From a virus, in the IMG/VR virus record IMGVR_UViG_3300044998_000061, positions 1-21,309 of that record: a stretch of 21,309 nucleotides of DNA. The stretch is one strand, 5' to 3'. Both the position numbers and the translations under genes were made by a program. The notes under the pieces are model-generated. The model had not been told where the DNA came from and ran no database searches. It saw only the letters and a list, made by a program, of their open reading frames with translations. Below are positions 14,068-21,309 of this stretch, piece after piece. The first letter of the stretch is position 1, and each line of letters opens with the position of its first letter.

Positions 14068-14775
14068 ATGGGCGAGAGCACGACGGCCGGCACCAAGGTC
14101 TATATCGGCACCACCGCATCGAACGGCGTCACCGACACCTACACCGAGATCAAGGAAGTCACCTCCATCTCGGCCTATGGCAAGACCTTTGCCGAAGTGA
14201 CGCACACCCCCTTGGCGACCCGTGGCGTGCGCAAGCACAAGGGCTCCTTCAACGACGGCAACCTCGAACTGGAGATGGCCGACGATCCGGGCGATCCCGG
14301 CCAGATCGCCCTTGAGGCGGCGCTGGAGACGGACTTCGATTACAACATCAAGATCGAGCAGAACGACGCCGTGGCTCCGGCCTCCGCGACCGTCACGATC
14401 TCCGTCGCCACGCCCGGCGTCGTCACCGACACGGCCCATGGTCTGGCGGCGAATACCCCAGTGGCCTTCACGACAACCGGCGCGCTGCCGACCGGCCTGG
14501 TGGCCGGCACCACCTACTATGTCAAGACGGTCCTCACCGCCGACACCTACTCCGTCTCGGCCACGGCCGGCGGCGCAGCCATCAACACATCCTCGACGCA
14601 GTCTGGCGTCCACACCCGCACCACCGTCCCGGCGCCGACGACGAAGTTCATGAAGGCCAAGGTCATGTCCTTCCCGAACGCTGCCGCCACTGTGGATGCA
14701 GTCCAGGGGCGCACCTGCACCCTCGGCGTCAAGTCGGGGTCCATCTCCACCGTGAAGCGCATCCCGCTGATCTGA
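14068..14775 (+). CDS. Major tail tube protein with inserted FCCH-like domain
   Basis: A 235-residue protein with a perfect AGGAGG ribosome-binding site, in line with high expression. Residues 1-105 are tube-like (GTKVYIGTTASNGVTDTYTEIKEVTSIS, GKTFAEVTHTPLAT, NDGNLELEMADDPGD), and residues 190-235 complete the tube fold (KFMKAKVMSFPNAAATVDAVQGRTCTLGVKSG). Between them, about 107-185, lies an extra beta domain (TDTAHGLAANTPVAFTTTGALPTGL ... GTTYYVKTV ... YSVSATAGGAAI) of the kind often labelled ubiquitin-activating E1 FCCH-like in phage proteins. An inserted domain would project from the tube surface. Tube identity rests on order and sequence. Confidence 0.82.
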   Translation: MGESTTAGTKVYIGTTASNGVTDTYTEIKEVTSISAYGKTFAEVTHTPLATRGVRKHKGSFNDGNLELEMADDPGDPGQIALEAALETDFDYNIKIEQNDAVAPASATVTISVATPGVVTDTAHGLAANTPVAFTTTGALPTGLVAGTTYYVKTVLTADTYSVSATAGGAAINTSSTQSGVHTRTTVPAPTTKFMKAKVMSFPNAAATVDAVQGRTCTLGVKSGSISTVKRIPLI

Positions 14776-14783
14776 GGTGAGAC

Positions 14784-15098
14784 ATGCTTGGCGACGTGAC
14801 GATCACTCTGGACGGCAAGCCTGTCGTCCTGAAATGCACCCTTGGCGCGGCGATGACGGTCGATCAGAACGTAGGTGGTGTTATTGCCGCCTTTCGCGCT
14901 GTCGGCGGGGGCAATATCACAGCCATGGGCGCCATCATCGCGGCCGGGTCCGGCATGGATGAGGAAGCAGCCCGCGAGGCGGTATTCCGGAATGGCGTCG
15001 GCAGCCTCATCGACGGCGTGACCGAGTTCGTCGGGCTGCTCGCCTCGGGGGGCAGGAAGCCGGAGCCGAAGAAGGATGCCACCCCCAAGGGGGAATGA
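14784..15098 (+). CDS. Tail assembly chaperone (GTA gp10 / TAC-like)
   Basis: A 104-residue protein starting 8 bp after the tail tube gene. LGDVTITLDGKPVVLKCTLGAAMTVDQNVGGVIAAFRAVGGGN resembles the small beta-plus-helix proteins that occupy this slot in GTA-like and siphovirus tail modules and are annotated as tail assembly chaperones. The C-terminus is basic and Lys/Pro-rich (RKPEPKKDATPKGE). The stop overlaps the next gene in the -1 frame, as in paired chaperone genes (G/GT) of other phages, although no classical slippery heptamer is present. Preceded by a GAGGTGAG ribosome-binding site. Confidence 0.7.
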   Translation: MLGDVTITLDGKPVVLKCTLGAAMTVDQNVGGVIAAFRAVGGGNITAMGAIIAAGSGMDEEAAREAVFRNGVGSLIDGVTEFVGLLASGGRKPEPKKDATPKGE

Positions 15099-15334
15099 TG
15101 AGCCAGGCGCAGTTCCACGCCTGGCTGCTCAAGATTGCCACGGGCTGGTTAGGCTGGACAGAGGAACAGGCTCTCGCCACCCGCATGACAACTATTGCCG
15201 CGGCCTATGAGGGCCGGCTGGACATGCTCAAGGCCATCTTCGGTAGTGGCGAGGGCGACAAGCCGAAGAACAAGGTCTCGGCCAAGGTGACCGACACCAA
15301 GGCCATGCAGAAGGTCTTCGACGCTATCGGCTAG
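15098..15334 (+). CDS. Second small tail chaperone-like protein
   Basis: A 78-residue helical protein (MSQAQFHAWLLKIATGWLGWTEEQALATRMTTIAAAYEGRLDMLKAIFG then a charged Gly/Lys-rich tail) that follows the first chaperone in the -1 frame. Two consecutive ATGs at 15095 and 15098 are both possible; 15098 gives better distance to the G-run. Small proteins with 'W..kiatgWLGWtee.al.t....i..a..Gr.dmL..iFG' before the tape measure are normally the T-like half of the chaperone pair. Its stop touches the stop of the opposing gene at 15331-15495. Confidence 0.65.
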   Translation: MSQAQFHAWLLKIATGWLGWTEEQALATRMTTIAAAYEGRLDMLKAIFGSGEGDKPKNKVSAKVTDTKAMQKVFDAIG

Positions 15335-15495
15335 GGCTTCAGTCTGCCCATCAGCGCGGCGATGCCAAGCAGGATGAACGCCGAGAAGAGCCCTATCAGG
15401 GCGATGATGATCTGCACATCGGACCTGATCGAGACGGCGGCCAGCACCGCGACGCCGGCTCCAAGCACTGCACCCAAAATCATCAGCATGCACAT
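15331..15495 (-). CDS. Small antisense-strand membrane protein, two TM helices, 54 aa
   Basis: Between the chaperone and tape measure genes the minus strand encodes a 54-residue hydrophobic protein (MCMLMILGAVLGAGVAVLAAV, a short polar turn SIRSD, then VQIIIALIGLFSAFILLGIAAL and a basic end MGRLKP). Two membrane-spanning helices with a hairpin turn are evident. On the minus strand AGGAGG lies 7 nt before the ATG, the best-spaced site for any small gene here. It is convergent with the chaperone gene, their stops overlapping. A TATATT sequence in the reverse complement lies further upstream but no good -35 was found. Function unknown: superinfection exclusion or membrane protein is possible. 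Confidence 0.65.
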   Translation of the reverse strand: MCMLMILGAVLGAGVAVLAAVSIRSDVQIIIALIGLFSAFILLGIAALMGRLKP

Positions 15496-15502
15496 CGCGT
15501 CC

Positions 15503-15508
15503 CCTCCT
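15503..15508 (-). promoter_or_regulatory. Ribosome-binding site of the antisense membrane protein gene
   Basis: Read on the minus strand, AGGAGG sits 7 nt upstream of the ATG at 15495-15493, within GAGGAGGGG. This is a full Shine-Dalgarno match and is the main reason to believe the small antisense gene is translated. Confidence 0.7.
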
Positions 15509-15548
15509 CTGGCGGCGACGAATATAGGCGCGATCAAGGATACTCGCT

Positions 15549-17477
15549 ATGACCGAAGTCGCAACGCTTGGCATCCGCGTCCAGTCGACGGGCGTTCAGC
15601 AGGCACGGGACCAGCTTGCCCAGATGCAGCGCGCCGCGGCCGGCGCCGAGGAGGCGGCCCGCGGCCTTGAGCGGCAGGCTATGTCGTCCGGCGCAAGCCT
15701 CGGCAGGGCGTTCAGCAGCGCCTTGGTCATGGGCGCCCTGGCCGCGACCGTCACGAGCCTGAAGTCCATCAAGGCCGAGCTTCTGGAAATCGACCGCGTC
15801 TCGCGGATGACAAACCTCTCGCTGAACCAGGTCAACTCGCTCGGCGTCCTTGGCCGGATGAACGGGCTCACCGACGCACAGGTCAATACGGGCCTGACGG
15901 GCATCGCTGGCAAGTTGAACGAGGCTCGCCGCGAGGAGAACGAACTCACCGAGATCCTTGAGGCGAACAATCAGAAATACAAGGACCGCGAGGGCAACGT
16001 CATCGGCGTCAATGCAGCGCTCGAAATCGCAGCGGGCCTCATAGCCGGCGCGGCAACGAACCTTGACCGAATCGAAATCGCCAAGAAACTCGGCCTCACT
16101 GCCGAGTGGGTCCCGCTTCTGGAGAACGGCGCGCGTGCCTTCGCACAGCAGCGGGCGGAAGCTGAAGCGCTCGCTGGCACGATCGACCAGAGCCTCGTCA
16201 ACGGCGCCAAGGAGTTCGACCGGGCTTGGAACTCGGCATTCACCACCTTCGGCACGACAGCCAAGGCTGAGATTGTGGCCATCGCGGCGGGCCTCGCGGG
16301 CCTCGCGGGCCAGGCGTCCACGTTCCTAGGCGGGTTGAACCAGCGGTTTCAAGGCGTGTTCCGCAGACAATACTCGGACGAGGAAGTGGCGGCCATGGGG
16401 GCCGAGCAGGTGCCAAGAGTCCTGTCTTCTCGCCCGCAGGGCATGTCCGACGCGACTTGGCGCACGCTCCAGTCGTGGATGCAGAACCAGCGCGACACGT
16501 CCCGCGACTTCGCACCTTGGGAGCGGCTGCGCCAGCCCGGTGGCGGCGGTTTCCGCTCGACCAGCATCCCCGGCAGTGGCGGCAGGGGCGGGGCGCGCAG
16601 CAATTCTGACGCTGAATCGTCCGTAGACCGGGCTATCCGCCAGCTTGAAGAGCAGACCCGGCTCATCGAGCAGAACGCCCGAACTGTGGGCATGGAGGTC
16701 GGTGAGCGCGAGCGCATCCTCGCTCTCCAGCGCGCCATGAACGTCGCGGCGCGCGACGGCGAAACCATCACCGATGCCCAGCGCCAGAAGATCGAGGCCG
16801 CAGCAGCAGCCTATGGCGAGATGGCGCGAATGGCCGACAAGGCCAAGGAGGCCCAGCGCAAGGCCGACGAGATCAACGGCGCGGCCAGCGATGCGTTCAA
16901 GGGCTTCTTCTCCGATATCCGTCAGGGCAAGAGCGCGCTTGAAGCCCTGACCAATGCGCTCGACCGTTTCGCGTCGAAGCTCATGGACATGGCCCTGGAC
17001 AATATCTTCGACAGCCTCTTCGGCAAGCGCGGCCAGCCGGGGATGTTCAATCTCATGGACCTGTTCAAGGGCTTCCTGCCGGGGTTCTCGTCGGGTGGCT
17101 ACACCGGGGCGGGTGGCAAGCACGACCCTGCGGGCATCGTTCACCGCGGCGAATACGTCCTGCCCAAGAGCTTCGTGGATCGGGTCGGGGTCGGCTACCT
17201 CGACAGTCTGCAGAACGGCATCGCCAAGCCGGCCAGCCCCTCGCTCGGCGGTGGCGCCAGCATGAGCCGTAGCCCGAACGTGACGGTCAACAACTACAGC
17301 CAGGCCAAGGTCCGCACCGAAACCGACAGCCAGGGCAATGTGACCTTCACGATGGAGGATCACGAACGGCGGGTTGAGAGCAACATCGCCGCGCGGATCG
17401 GCAATCGCACCAGCCCGATTGGCTCAGCCATGGCCGCCACCACGGGCGTTCCGCAGAACGCAGGGCTCGTCGGCTGA
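15549..17477 (+). CDS. Tail tape measure protein
   Basis: A 642-residue protein, the longest complete gene here, in the standard place after the chaperones. It begins with a helical N-terminus (ATLGIRVQSTGVQQARDQLAQMQRAAAGAEEAARGLERQA) and has hydrophobic helices near residues 55-65 and 240-262, long helical repeats, a Gly/Ser-rich break at about 331-357, and a C-terminal region with the hallmark FSSGGYTGAGGKHDPAGIVHRGEYVLP, common to lambda-H-like and GTA tape measures. It fixes tail length and is ejected with DNA. By the usual ~0.15 nm per residue rule this would give a tail near 95 nm (estimate only). A short AAGGA precedes its ATG. Confidence 0.92.
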   Translation: MTEVATLGIRVQSTGVQQARDQLAQMQRAAAGAEEAARGLERQAMSSGASLGRAFSSALVMGALAATVTSLKSIKAELLEIDRVSRMTNLSLNQVNSLGVLGRMNGLTDAQVNTGLTGIAGKLNEARREENELTEILEANNQKYKDREGNVIGVNAALEIAAGLIAGAATNLDRIEIAKKLGLTAEWVPLLENGARAFAQQRAEAEALAGTIDQSLVNGAKEFDRAWNSAFTTFGTTAKAEIVAIAAGLAGLAGQASTFLGGLNQRFQGVFRRQYSDEEVAAMGAEQVPRVLSSRPQGMSDATWRTLQSWMQNQRDTSRDFAPWERLRQPGGGGFRSTSIPGSGGRGGARSNSDAESSVDRAIRQLEEQTRLIEQNARTVGMEVGERERILALQRAMNVAARDGETITDAQRQKIEAAAAAYGEMARMADKAKEAQRKADEINGAASDAFKGFFSDIRQGKSALEALTNALDRFASKLMDMALDNIFDSLFGKRGQPGMFNLMDLFKGFLPGFSSGGYTGAGGKHDPAGIVHRGEYVLPKSFVDRVGVGYLDSLQNGIAKPASPSLGGGASMSRSPNVTVNNYSQAKVRTETDSQGNVTFTMEDHERRVESNIAARIGNRTSPIGSAMAATTGVPQNAGLVG

Positions 17478-17842
17478 TGGCGCTCCCTGTCTGGCCAAAC
17501 ACACTTCCCGACCTGATGCAGGAAGGCTATGGCCGCGAGCAGCGGTTTCAGGCCGCAGTGACGGAGTTCGATGACGGCCCGGTGGGCGCCCGCCGCTGGT
17601 CGCGGATCAAGGCCCGTCGCGAGACGATGCAGTGGTTCATGACCGCTGCACAGGTCGTGACCTTCGAGACCTTCTTCGACGACACGCTGCTGGACGGAAC
17701 GCTGCGCTTCACCATGGTGACGCCCAATCCGGATGGCACCACCACGTCGCGAACCTGCCATTTCGAGGGCATGAAGCCGAAGGTCGCGCCTTCCGGGTCC
17801 GGTGATTGGATCGTCTCCGGTCAGGTGACGGTTTACCCATGA
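17477..17842 (+). CDS. Minor tail protein (distal tail, gpM-like position)
   Basis: A 121-residue protein overlapping the tape measure stop (TGATG). It begins MALPVWPNTLPDLMQEGYG and is beta-rich (RRWSRIKARRETMQWFM, TFETFFDD, LRFTMVTPNPDG, RTCHFEGMKPKVAP, WIVSGQVTVYP). In siphovirus tail modules this slot holds a small distal-tail/tip protein of the lambda M or DUF2460-like kind; the actual family is not firmly recognised. It precedes a DUF1833-type gene with a 4-bp overlap. Confidence 0.65.
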   Translation: MALPVWPNTLPDLMQEGYGREQRFQAAVTEFDDGPVGARRWSRIKARRETMQWFMTAAQVVTFETFFDDTLLDGTLRFTMVTPNPDGTTTSRTCHFEGMKPKVAPSGSGDWIVSGQVTVYP

Positions 17843-18369
17843 CCGACTTCCTCTCCGCTCGCATCAGGCAACGCTATGCGAACATGGATAGCGACGCGCC
17901 ATGGCAGACCGTAGAACTCAACCATTCAACCTTCGTCGACGGACCCGAGCGCTTCGTCTGCGGCCGGGACATTGACGATCACCTCACCGCTACGCTTGAG
18001 GCCGATGCGCCGTTCAATCCGGGCGCCGCGGTTGTGTTCACGTCCATGGCCTTCGACTTCATCCCGCCCGGTCAGGATGCCACCGGCCCGACCCCCGCGC
18101 GGGTGCGGATCGACAACATCTCAGGCCGCATCAGCGCGTTGATGAAGCTGACCATCACCGCCAACGACCCCGTCACGATCATCTATCGTGAGTTCGACCC
18201 GGAAGACCTGACCGAGCCGGGCTATGTCGTGAAGGGCCTCTTGCTCAAGCGCGTCCCTATCGGCGCCACCAGTGCCACCGGCGAACTCGGCTGGCGCGAG
18301 GTTCAACTCCAGGCGGTCAGCAATCAGGTCTACGACCGCGCACGGTTCCCGGCTCTGTTCGTCCGATGA
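17839..18369 (+). CDS. DUF1833-like minor tail protein
   Basis: A 176-residue beta-rich protein. Its ATG at 17839 overlaps the previous stop (ATGA), and its stop overlaps the NlpC/P60 gene by 4 bp. Segments such as FDFIPPGQDATGPTPARVRIDNISGRI and PVTIIYREFDPED followed by 'EPGYVVKGLLLKRVPIGA' fit the DUF1833 phage family, which lies next to the tail peptidase in lambda-like modules (compare lambda L position). The longer frame from 17806 is not used since its start falls inside the upstream gene without an RBS. Role in the tail tip is inferred from order. Confidence 0.7.
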   Translation: MTDFLSARIRQRYANMDSDAPWQTVELNHSTFVDGPERFVCGRDIDDHLTATLEADAPFNPGAAVVFTSMAFDFIPPGQDATGPTPARVRIDNISGRISALMKLTITANDPVTIIYREFDPEDLTEPGYVVKGLLLKRVPIGATSATGELGWREVQLQAVSNQVYDRARFPALFVR

Positions 18370-18755
18370 CCCTCACCGACTTCCTGAACACCATCAATGG
18401 CGAACCCTATTCCGAGGAGCGCCACTGCTGGGCGCTGGCCGCCGAAATCCAGTCCAGGTTCTTCGGCCGCACCCTGCCGCTCGGGACCTATGTCCGCTCG
18501 CCGGGTGAGCGCCACACATTGATCCATAGCCACCCCGAGCTTGGCCGGTGGGTCGCATCGGTCAGGCCGGTGCATGGCGCAGTCGTGCTGATGTCGCCTC
18601 GGCCGGTCAACCGCGTGGATTGCCACGCCGGAGTCTGCCTGTTCATGCCGCACCCCGTCATCGTCCACACCGAGCGACCTCAGGGTGTCGCTGTTGAGGA
18701 TATTCCGGCCATCGCGGCGCGCGGCTGGCACCCGACATATTGGGTGCCGGCGTGA
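18366..18755 (+). CDS. NlpC/P60-type tail peptidase (GTA peptidase/lambda gpK-like)
   Basis: A 129-residue protein of the NlpC/P60 cysteine peptidase type, which cleaves peptidoglycan peptides as the tail enters the cell. The catalytic Cys21 lies in the HCWALAAEIQSRFFG helix, typical of the family; His87 in VDCHAGVCL, preceded by a strand (GAVVLMSPRP), is the expected general base, with His101 (VIVHTERPQGV) as the likely third residue. It is coupled by 4-bp overlaps to the DUF1833 gene and to the tail tip gene, exactly as in lambda-like and GTA modules. Its short length fits this phage group. Confidence 0.85.
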   Translation: MTLTDFLNTINGEPYSEERHCWALAAEIQSRFFGRTLPLGTYVRSPGERHTLIHSHPELGRWVASVRPVHGAVVLMSPRPVNRVDCHAGVCLFMPHPVIVHTERPQGVAVEDIPAIAARGWHPTYWVPA

Positions 18756-21309
18756 CGGAAATCCGCTTCGTCAACGTCAATCGCGAGGAGGTCGCGCCGC
18801 GCGTCCAAACGCGAAAGAAGCGCCTTGACCTGATCGTCGAGAAGCACACCGCGCGGTTCGGCGGTGGCGAGAAGGTGCTTGTCTCTGTCCACGGCCGCGG
18901 GGACATCCTGGCGCCGAGTAACGACAGCATCTATTTCCCGGCGATCCCGGACGATGCCGACCCACATGAGCGCGACGATTTCGCGGCACGGCTCTACGGC
19001 GCCCGGCGCGTCGTCAAAGGTGAGATCGTGCTCGTCACAGTCCTGCCGGCCGGCGGGCGGCAGTCGGGCGGCGCGAAGATCGGCATTACGGTTGCCATGT
19101 TGGCCCTGTTCGCTTTCGCGGCATGGGCCGGCCCCGCTGCGGCAACGGGCCTCCTCGGGCTCCAGGCGGGCACGCAGGCGGCAGGCTTCGCTGGCAAGGC
19201 CATCACCGCCGGGATCATGATCGGTGGCGGTGCGGTGCTCTCCGCAGTCGCCAGGAGTGGCCAGAAGGACACGAAGGTCTACGGCGTCACCGGTGGCGGG
19301 AACATCCCGCGTCCGAACGACCGCATCCCCTTCGGCTCGGGTGTCTACTGGAACAACGCCGACCTCGCCCAGCCGGATTATTACGTTTTCGAAAACGAAA
19401 CGGACACCATCCTTCGCAAGCGCGTTGTGCTCGGTGCCGGCAAATACAAGCTCGCGGAAATCCGGGTCGGGAACACGACGTTCTGGACCGGGGACCTTTC
19501 GCCGAACGGTGGTGTGGTAACCTCCGGCATCACCGCGCCATTCCCCAACTGCCGGTTCGAACTTCTCTATGGGCAGGCATCGACGCTGGTTCCAGCGTCA
19601 GTCATCACCAGCCCGAATGTCACCGGGCAGACGGTCCCGCTGTCCAGCGATGTGACGCCGATCCTTGGTCCTTTCGCGGTCAACCCTGTCGGAACCGAAG
19701 TCAACAAACTCCAGGTCGATTTCTCGGTGCCGAACGGCTACTCGCGAAACGATCACGAGACCACGCAGGACATCTGGTTCGAGTATGCCTCGATCAACAA
19801 TGCCGGCGACCCGACTTCCTCTTGGCAGACGCTCTATCGGAACACCCGCCCGCTTTACGCCCGCAAGCCCCTCAGGTGGTCGAAGTTCATCGACGTACCG
19901 CCCGGCCGCTACGCGGTGCGGGTGCGGAACAACCGCGCGAAGATCGATGATGGCGACAACGTCGATTACTCGTGGGACGCACTTCGCGGCTACACGCCCG
20001 ACACGATCATCCGGACTGGCCTGACCGAAGTGGCGATGGAGGTTCGCTCTTCCAAAGACCTCGGCGTCACGTCTTTTTCCGATGTCCAGTTCCGTCAGGT
20101 CAGAGTCGGCGAGGTGTTCAATGGCACGTCATTCGTCGAGGCTCCGATCCGGAAGTGCGTTGATTTCTATGTCGATCTCCTGCGGACGCACGGGCAGATC
20201 GGAGACGACCTGATCGACCTGTCCAAGGTGGTCGCCTACCGCGAAAGCTTGTCCGAATTCGACACCTTCGACGGCATGATCCGCGGGCCTGTCTCGCTAT
20301 GGGAGGCAGCCAAGACGATCCTCGCCAACATGCGCGCCGAGCCGGTGCGTGTCGGTGCGGGCTTCTCGTTCGTCCGCGACGAGTTGAAGTCGGTGCGGCG
20401 GCACACCTTCTCACGCCGGCAGACTGTGCGTGGGTCGGTGAACATCGAATATGAGACGGAGGCCGACGACGGCTCGGCACATGTCGAGATCATTTTCAGC
20501 AAGGATGCCGACCCCAAGCAGCCGAATAGCGCCGAGAGCTATTATGGCCTGCCGTCTGTTTTCGGGCCGCGCCGCATCGAATGGCCAGGGGTATCGTCCT
20601 ACGAGCACGCCATGCACATCGCCCGGTGGCTTTCCGCCGCTGGCTTCTATCGTCGGGCTACGATCTCCTTCGAGGCGGAACTCGCCGGCCGGCTGATCCA
20701 GCGTGGCGACCCCATTGCCGTAGATGCGTGGTTTGTGGATAGCCGCAAAGTGGCCGGCGTCCTTTCGGCCGTTGGCAATGTGCTGACCCTCGATAGCGAC
20801 ATCGTCATCGCGGCTGGCGATTTTGCCATGCTGCGGGACGATCAGGGCCGCGAGTGGGGGCCGGTTGCCGTCACGCAAGACCCGTTGAACCCGCGCATCA
20901 TCGAACTGGATGCGGACGACGTTACGGCGGAGGAAAATGCTACAGGGATTGATCTCGCCGACGTGATCGCACCGCCGGAGCGCATGCCGACGACGATCAT
21001 CATCGGCCCTATGGCCGAGCACGGCGAGCAGTGGCTCGTCCAGTCCATGCAGCCCCTCGCCAAGGGGCGGACGCGGATCACGGCGAAACTCGACAGTGCA
21101 CTCGTTTACACAGCCATCGGTGAGGAGATCACACCGCAAGACCCGATTTCTTGGCAGCTTGTCCCGGCCGAAGCCCCGGAAATCATCAACCTGCGGGCCA
21201 ATATCGTCCAGCACACATCGTCGCTGGTCGCGCAGTGGTCTATTACGGCGCAGGTCGGCGCTGTCCGCTACGAGGTCCAGATTGCCTACGCCGACGCCCT
21301 CGGCGACTG
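18752..21309 (+). CDS. Tail tip protein J / TipJ-like host specificity protein, 3'-truncated by window edge
   Basis: From a GTG at 18752 (overlapping the peptidase stop by 4 bp), the frame stays open for more than 850 codons to the window end, so the C-terminus is missing. It is the central tail fibre/tip protein that contacts the host. The N-terminus has an EIRFVNVNREEV start, then two hydrophobic helices at about residues 109-137 and 145-167 (IGITVAMLALFAFAAWAG and AITAGIMIGGGAVLSAVA), as in TipJ-like proteins. It continues with a typical tip-like domain (SGVYWNN, WSKFIDVPPGRYAVRVR, PVSLWEAAKTILANMRAEPV) and ends in what looks like the start of a fibronectin type III-like domain (APEIINLRANIVQHTSSLVAQW). 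Confidence 0.88.
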   Translation, partial: MTEIRFVNVNREEVAPRVQTRKKRLDLIVEKHTARFGGGEKVLVSVHGRGDILAPSNDSIYFPAIPDDADPHERDDFAARLYGARRVVKGEIVLVTVLPAGGRQSGGAKIGITVAMLALFAFAAWAGPAAATGLLGLQAGTQAAGFAGKAITAGIMIGGGAVLSAVARSGQKDTKVYGVTGGGNIPRPNDRIPFGSGVYWNNADLAQPDYYVFENETDTILRKRVVLGAGKYKLAEIRVGNTTFWTGDLSPNGGVVTSGITAPFPNCRFELLYGQASTLVPASVITSPNVTGQTVPLSSDVTPILGPFAVNPVGTEVNKLQVDFSVPNGYSRNDHETTQDIWFEYASINNAGDPTSSWQTLYRNTRPLYARKPLRWSKFIDVPPGRYAVRVRNNRAKIDDGDNVDYSWDALRGYTPDTIIRTGLTEVAMEVRSSKDLGVTSFSDVQFRQVRVGEVFNGTSFVEAPIRKCVDFYVDLLRTHGQIGDDLIDLSKVVAYRESLSEFDTFDGMIRGPVSLWEAAKTILANMRAEPVRVGAGFSFVRDELKSVRRHTFSRRQTVRGSVNIEYETEADDGSAHVEIIFSKDADPKQPNSAESYYGLPSVFGPRRIEWPGVSSYEHAMHIARWLSAAGFYRRATISFEAELAGRLIQRGDPIAVDAWFVDSRKVAGVLSAVGNVLTLDSDIVIAAGDFAMLRDDQGREWGPVAVTQDPLNPRIIELDADDVTAEENATGIDLADVIAPPERMPTTIIIGPMAEHGEQWLVQSMQPLAKGRTRITAKLDSALVYTAIGEEITPQDPISWQLVPAEAPEIINLRANIVQHTSSLVAQWSITAQVGAVRYEVQIAYADALGD

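Noticed and set aside
13768-14613. Minus-strand frame (281 codons) opposite the tail tube gene
   Set aside because: Composition-driven shadow of the high-GC tube gene; low-complexity Gly/Arg/Asp-rich peptide and no ribosome-binding site.
16326-17363. Long minus-strand frame (345 codons) opposite the tape measure gene
   Set aside because: It is the mirror of a GC-rich gene with clear tape-measure motifs; the peptide has no recognisable family, and the G/C-rich third positions of the plus gene create such open shadows.
19123-19950. Plus-strand frame (275 codons) in another phase inside the tail tip gene
   Set aside because: Arg/Pro/His-rich off-frame peptide; the correct tip frame from 18752 covers it and is open to the end of the window.
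20411-21214. Minus-strand frame (267 codons) opposite the tail tip gene
   Set aside because: The plus strand carries an uninterrupted frame of over 850 codons with tail-tip features; the reverse peptide shows no family-like sequence.

Overview
The window is entirely tailed-phage DNA (a virus or a prophage segment; no host gene, integrase, tRNA or attachment site is visible). Siphovirus-type tail genes (long tape measure, tail tube, NlpC/P60 tail peptidase, J/TipJ-like tip protein, no contractile sheath) indicate a non-contractile long tail. High G+C with strong G/C preference at third codon positions, and tail genes of the GTA/HK97-like kind, suggest an alphaproteobacterial host (Rhizobiales or Rhodobacterales); this is inference.

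Layout. Positions 1-2554: end of the replication module, with the C-terminal part of a TOPRIM/superfamily 3 primase-helicase, a tract of ten AAG repeats, a PD-(D/E)xK (VRR-NUC-like) nuclease, and a NusG-like NGN+KOW protein overlapping the nuclease gene by 100 bp. Positions 2555-2895 carry no convincing gene but contain several stem-loops; a possible 38-codon gene follows. From 3050 to the end runs one compact plus-strand late operon, mostly joined by ATGA/GTGA/TGATG overlaps.

Late operon order: small and large terminase, DUF4055-type portal, a three-gene sugar-modification cassette (LbH acyltransferase, GT-A-like glycosyltransferase, Rossmann/DUF115-like protein), scaffold, major capsid protein, a stem-loop terminator, a small unknown protein, DnaT-like connector, head-completion protein, a proteasome/HslV-like Ntn hydrolase, a 61-aa protein, SPP1 gp7/Mu F-like minor head protein, HK97 gp10-like neck protein, tail terminator, a 67-aa protein, a second terminator, tail tube protein with an inserted FCCH-like domain, two chaperone-like genes, tape measure, two minor tail proteins, NlpC/P60 peptidase, and a tail tip protein that runs off the right edge. 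Two small genes lie on the opposite strand in gaps of this operon (13099-13308 and 15331-15495); the second encodes a two-helix membrane protein with an excellent ribosome-binding site.

How it may work together: the NusG-like factor sits just before a structured leader and a ~18-kb operon interrupted by at least two intrinsic-type terminators, which is what a processive antitermination system would need. The sugar cassette and Ntn hydrolase are translationally coupled to virion genes and so probably act during particle assembly or on the host surface late in infection. Base composition is lower in 870-2554 and again in 11560-13130, which points to module exchange.
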